A DNA stretch of 64,000 nt, from contig NZ_QMKP01000002.1 in assembly GCF_003287955.1 (NCBI RefSeq), positions 186,001-250,000 of the forward strand, written 5' to 3'. Shown in pieces: positions 50,483-64,000 of this stretch. Numbering within the stretch: the stretch's first letter is position 1; each line of letters begins with the position of its first letter. A program made the translations under genes and the position numbers. The notes under the pieces were generated by a model. The model was not told where the DNA came from, did not search any database, and saw only the letters and a list, made by a program, of their open reading frames with translations. This stretch comes from Arthrobacter sp. AQ5-06. Its GTDB lineage: Bacteria; Actinomycetota; Actinomycetes; Actinomycetales; Micrococcaceae.

Positions 50483-51919
50483 ATGGCCATTTCCCTCGCC
50501 ACCTTGCTCGGCGTGCACTCCCTCCATCTGTCCAATGCTGGCCTTGCCGAGACCACCTGGCACGAGGACATCAACTGGGTTGCCGTCACGGAATTGGAGG
50601 ACCCGCAGCGCTTCCTCAACGGCGGCGAACTGGTACTCACCACGGGAATGCGCCTGCGGTCCGCGCCCGAGCAGCGGCGGTTCGTCCGGCAGGTCCAGCG
50701 CGCCGGAGCCGTGGGCATCGGGTTCGGGACAGGACTGACGCACGACGCCGTCCCGCCGGCCCTGATTGCCGAGGCCAACCGCTGGGGGCTGCCGATCGTC
50801 CAGGTGCCTTACGAGACTCCGTTTATTGCCATCGGCAAACTGGTGGCGGAAGCGCAGGCAGCTGATCATGTCGCCAAGCTGGAGCGCCTGATCGCGGGCC
50901 ATCAGATCCTGGCACGCGCCCTCCTCACCGGCGGCGGCCTCACCCAGCTCCTGAAGCACTTGGGCGGCATGCTGAGGACAGAGATTGCCCTCACCCAGTT
51001 CACCGCCCACCTGTACAACAGCAGCGCCGAGCTCCCCTTCGCTGACACGTGGGCCTCCTACCCCATCCCCACGGGCCGCCGCGATGCCTGCACTCTGTGG
51101 GTCCGCCAGCCTTTCGAGGATTCCGGCATTATCGGCTACGCCCAGAACCTGATCAGCGTAGAGCTGAACAACATGGTCAAGCAGCGCCAAGCCCAACGCG
51201 CCCTGTGCGGCCAGGTGCTGGAGGACGTCATCCACGGCGCCCTGGAGACCAGCGAGGCCCAGCGGCGCCTCGCCGGTGTTGGCCTGAACAGCACGCGGAA
51301 AAACGTGGTGCTGCTGGCGGTGTCCGCCGCCCATCACAAGGCCCTGGTGAGCACCTCCGTACCGCAGCCGCTGGAGAACGCGGTGGCCGCCGTCGTCGGG
51401 AAGGACCTGGTGATGGTGATTAACGACGACGGCGGCGCGGCCCCTGCGCTGGCCCGGAACCTCAGCGACCACCTGGCTGAGGCGGGGATCCACGCGACGA
51501 TAGGGATCGGCGGCGCGTACACCAAGCCGAACGGCCTGCGCTGGAGCTACTTCGAGGCGCGCGATGCGGCCAGCCACGGGCTGCCGGTGAACGAGCCGGA
51601 ACGCCTGAGCCTGACCTCACTGTTGCTGGCCAGCGAAGACGTTCCCCTGGCCGACATGGCCCATGAGTCGCTGAACCCGCTGCGCGCGTTCGACGCCGCC
51701 CACGGTGCGGAACTGGTGACCACCCTGGAAAGCTACCTGAACAACAACGGTTCCGTGGCCGCCGTCGCCGAAGCCCTGACCCTGCACCGGAACACCGTGC
51801 GGTACCGGCTGGCGCAGATCACCGAGCTGACCGGCTACGATCCTTCGGTCACGGCGGACCGTGTGCAGCTGTGGCTGGCGCTCGCCGTGTCGCGGCTCGG
51901 AGCGCGGCAGGCCAGGTAG
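50483..51919 (+). CDS. PucR-family transcriptional regulator
   Basis: A 478-residue regulator of the PucR family. The N-terminal part (about 1-125, with WHEDINWVAVTELEDPQRFL and GGELVLTTGMRLR) is the PucR ligand domain. The C-terminal helix-turn-helix is VAAVAEALTLHRNTVRYRLAQITELTGYDP (about 425-455). It is divergent from the GABA-aldehyde dehydrogenase gene and likely controls the putrescine/GABA module, inference from position and from the known role of PucR-type proteins in amine and purine use. Confidence 0.92.
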   Translation: MAISLATLLGVHSLHLSNAGLAETTWHEDINWVAVTELEDPQRFLNGGELVLTTGMRLRSAPEQRRFVRQVQRAGAVGIGFGTGLTHDAVPPALIAEANRWGLPIVQVPYETPFIAIGKLVAEAQAADHVAKLERLIAGHQILARALLTGGGLTQLLKHLGGMLRTEIALTQFTAHLYNSSAELPFADTWASYPIPTGRRDACTLWVRQPFEDSGIIGYAQNLISVELNNMVKQRQAQRALCGQVLEDVIHGALETSEAQRRLAGVGLNSTRKNVVLLAVSAAHHKALVSTSVPQPLENAVAAVVGKDLVMVINDDGGAAPALARNLSDHLAEAGIHATIGIGGAYTKPNGLRWSYFEARDAASHGLPVNEPERLSLTSLLLASEDVPLADMAHESLNPLRAFDAAHGAELVTTLESYLNNNGSVAAVAEALTLHRNTVRYRLAQITELTGYDPSVTADRVQLWLALAVSRLGARQAR

Positions 51920-52030
51920 GCCCGTTGCCGGCCTGCATGCTCGCACGGCGTGGCCGGAGGCTATGCCCGCACGGCTTGGCCGGGCTGGCGGCCGTTCCCA
52001 TCCGGACTGCGAACAGGTGCGAATACTCCT

Positions 52031-52059
52031 TTGACACCTTCGTGGTGCGTGGAAACTAT
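52031..52059 (+). promoter_or_regulatory. Candidate sigma-70 promoter of the small secreted protein
   Basis: A perfect -35 TTGACA (52031-52036) is followed after 17 bases by AACTAT (52054-52059), a weak -10. It ends 24 bases before the proposed GTG start. Confidence 0.45.
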
Positions 52060-52083
52060 TTGGCTACCTAACTGGAGATGACC

Positions 52084-52371
52084 GTGAACAAGACCTTTAA
52101 GACCGCAACACGGATCGCCGCAGGATCAGCACTGGCATTCTCTGCCTTCGCCGTGACGTCACTGCCTGCCCAGGCCGCCGGGACTCCGGACACCGCCACC
52201 GCGGTCAACGAGCCGGCCGCCGGGAACGAGTTCACTTTCGGACCGCTGGTTGACGGCGGCCTGTTCAACGGCGGGCTCCTCAATGGTGGTGTGGTGAACG
52301 GCCCCGTCGTTGATGGCCCCTTGGTGGACCTGGGCGACACCGGCCCGTTCCAGTTCGGCCAGTTCCAGTAA
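52084..52371 (+). CDS. Small secreted pentapeptide-repeat protein
   Basis: A 95-residue protein, probably exported. A signal peptide (VNKTFKTATRIAAGSALAFS..., cleavage likely after AQA at 29-31) is followed by an Ala/Thr-rich part. Residues 53-82 are six exact five-residue units of the form G-(G/P)-(L/V)-(F/L/V)-(N/D): GPLVD, GGLFN, GGLLN, GGVVN, GPVVD, GPLVD. They are not the standard A(D/N)LXX pentapeptide repeats. Start is GTG at 52084, six bases past GGAG; an ATG six bases earlier lies on the ribosome-binding site. No family is recognised. It lies just before a terminator and 208 bases before the synthetase start. Confidence 0.7.
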   Translation: MNKTFKTATRIAAGSALAFSAFAVTSLPAQAAGTPDTATAVNEPAAGNEFTFGPLVDGGLFNGGLLNGGVVNGPVVDGPLVDLGDTGPFQFGQFQ

Positions 52372-52398
52372 TCGTCAGCTGACAGTCCTGTCCTGATC

Positions 52399-52435
52399 CT
52401 CCCGTGGACCGGCCGAGACGGCCGGTCCACGGGAG
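52399..52435 (+). terminator. Terminator between small secreted gene and synthetase
   Basis: CTCCCGTGGACCGGCCG (52399-52415) pairs perfectly with 52419-52435 around AGA. T-rich sequence follows it weakly. It suggests the secreted-protein gene is not simply cotranscribed with the synthetase. Confidence 0.85.
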
Positions 52436-52579
52436 TCCCTTCATGCCCGACCCCGCAGTGCGGGTCCATTTGGCATGCCCGGATGTTTGCCATTCCCGGA
52501 TCCCTTCCCTGCTGCCGGGCCGCCCGCATCCCTGCGATCCGGTCAGCCCGCCATCCCCTCGAGATACCCGAGAAGGAAT

Positions 52580-63256
<10,677 letters not shown>

Positions 63257-63320
63257 CCAGTGATGCTCCTGTTGCACAAGGGGAGTCAATCCACCCGCCA
63301 GAACAGACAGGAAAGTCACC

Positions 63321-63533
63321 ATGACGAATCCATTCGATGACAAGTCCGCTACGTTCTCCGTCCTCGTCAACGACTATCAGCAGCACTCCCTCTGGCCGGC
63401 CTTCGCTGCCGTTCCGCAGGGCTGGGTCACCATGTTCGGCCCGGACAACCGTGAGGCCTGCCTCGACTACGTGTCCCGCACCTGGACGGACATGGCTCCG
63501 CGCAAGGTCGCCGAGCTCGCCGCCGCGCATTGA
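63321..63533 (+). CDS. MbtH-like protein
   Basis: A 70-residue MbtH-family protein that binds and helps fold or activate adenylation domains. NPFDD at the start, FSVLVNDYQQHSLWP with conserved S23 and W25, PQGW with W35, and TWTDMAP with W55 are all present. AGGAAAG precedes the ATG. It lies 64 bases after the synthetase and overlaps the next start, so it is in the same operon. Confidence 0.96.
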   Translation: MTNPFDDKSATFSVLVNDYQQHSLWPAFAAVPQGWVTMFGPDNREACLDYVSRTWTDMAPRKVAELAAAH

Positions 63534-64000
63534 TCCGGGTCGAGAACGTCACCAAGAGTTTCGGCAGCTTCAAGGCCCTGGACGGCCTCTCCCTGCACGC
63601 CCGGGAGGGGACCGTCCTGGGCCTGCTTGGACCCAACGGCTCGGGCAAAACCACCACCGTCAAAGTCCTCACCACGCTGCTCTCCCCGGACGGCGGCGAC
63701 GCGCGGGTGGCCGGCCACTCCGTGCTGGCTGACCCGGACCTGGTGCGCCGGAACCTGGGCCTGTCCGGCCAGTACGCGGCGGTGGACGAGAAACTCACCG
63801 CCTTCGAAAACCTGCACATGGTGGGCAGGCTCTATGGCATGAACAGGCGCAACGCCTCGGCCCGGGCGAACGAACTGCTGGAAAACTTCCGGCTGACCGA
63901 AGTCTCCGGCAAACGTTCCGGAACCTTTTCCGGCGGCATGCGCCGGCGGCTGGACCTTGCAGGGGCCATCGTGGCCCGGCCCAAGGTGGTGGTCCTGGAT
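63530..64000 (+). CDS. ABC exporter ATPase (DrrA-like), 3' truncated
   Basis: Only the first 157 residues are in the window. It reads IRVENVTKSFGSFKALDGLSLHA with Walker A GPNGSGKT, LGLSGQYAAVDEKLTAFENL, the signature FSGGMRRRLDLAGA and the start of Walker B VVVLD at the edge. It belongs to the daunorubicin-type exporter ATPases. The start is taken as TTG at 63530, which overlaps the MbtH stop by four bases (TTGA); no better start is in frame near. It probably works with a permease beyond the window to export the synthetase product. Confidence 0.88.
   Translation, partial: MIRVENVTKSFGSFKALDGLSLHAREGTVLGLLGPNGSGKTTTVKVLTTLLSPDGGDARVAGHSVLADPDLVRRNLGLSGQYAAVDEKLTAFENLHMVGRLYGMNRRNASARANELLENFRLTEVSGKRSGTFSGGMRRRLDLAGAIVARPKVVVLD

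Overview
The window is 64 kb of high-GC chromosome from an actinobacterium, most likely a member of the Micrococcaceae close to Arthrobacter or Pseudarthrobacter. The evidence is the dense high-GC coding, frequent GTG starts, ATGA-type start/stop overlaps, a cbs-metB pair, FprA-type ferredoxin reductase, bacterial topoisomerase IB, PucR and GAF-type regulators, and DUF559 nuclease genes. This assignment rests on gene content only. No rRNA, CRISPR array, insertion sequence, prophage or replication origin was seen.

Layout. 1-4 kb: a truncated NmrA-like gene, tRNA-Met and tRNA-Thr, a large DEAD-box RNA helicase with a 0.4 kb gene-free leader region. 4-11 kb: MOSC protein, then a four-gene + strand unit (YgiB-like protein, YgiC/glutathionylspermidine-synthase-like ATP-grasp enzyme, APC permease, glutaryl-CoA-dehydrogenase-like enzyme), then an HxlR regulator driving an MFS transporter. 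11-24 kb: cbs-metB (transsulfuration), VOC protein, AlkA-like glycosylase, two DrrAB/BcrAB-like ABC exporters, a DUF559 nuclease gene bracketed by two related hairpins, an acyl-CoA ligase, a quinol-monooxygenase-like protein, thioredoxin, a thioesterase and a broken potassium channel gene. 24-32 kb: a secreted sortase-like protein, a CBS-domain protein, tRNA-Tyr, YajQ, HtpX, an MFS transporter, an unknown gene with a palindrome read in frame, and a fur-katA pair with a clear operator. 32-36 kb: a sulfonate/nitrate-type ABC importer operon of four overlapping genes. 36-43 kb: amino-acid permease, then an alcohol/aldehyde oxidation module (DUF779, zinc alcohol dehydrogenase, aldehyde dehydrogenase, GAF regulator). 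43-52 kb: FprA, topoisomerase IB, RarD, and a GABA/putrescine degradation module (GabT, aldehyde dehydrogenase, PucR).

The last 12 kb is the edge of a biosynthetic cluster: a small secreted protein made of pentapeptide repeats, a 3,558-residue three-module nonribosomal peptide synthetase (C-A-T-C-A-T-C-A-T-TE), an MbtH partner and an ABC exporter ATPase cut by the window end. The first condensation domain resembles that of EntF, so the chain probably begins with an acyl or aryl group supplied from elsewhere. The three adenylation pockets are almost identical and carry acidic residues, which suggests three copies of one basic or otherwise similar amino acid.

A second theme is a set of six very long inverted repeats (51-69 bp) that differ from the ordinary GC-rich terminators. 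Four share a CACTT/CACTC core, two bracket the DUF559 gene, one is a perfect 52-bp palindrome, and one lies inside an open reading frame without breaking it.
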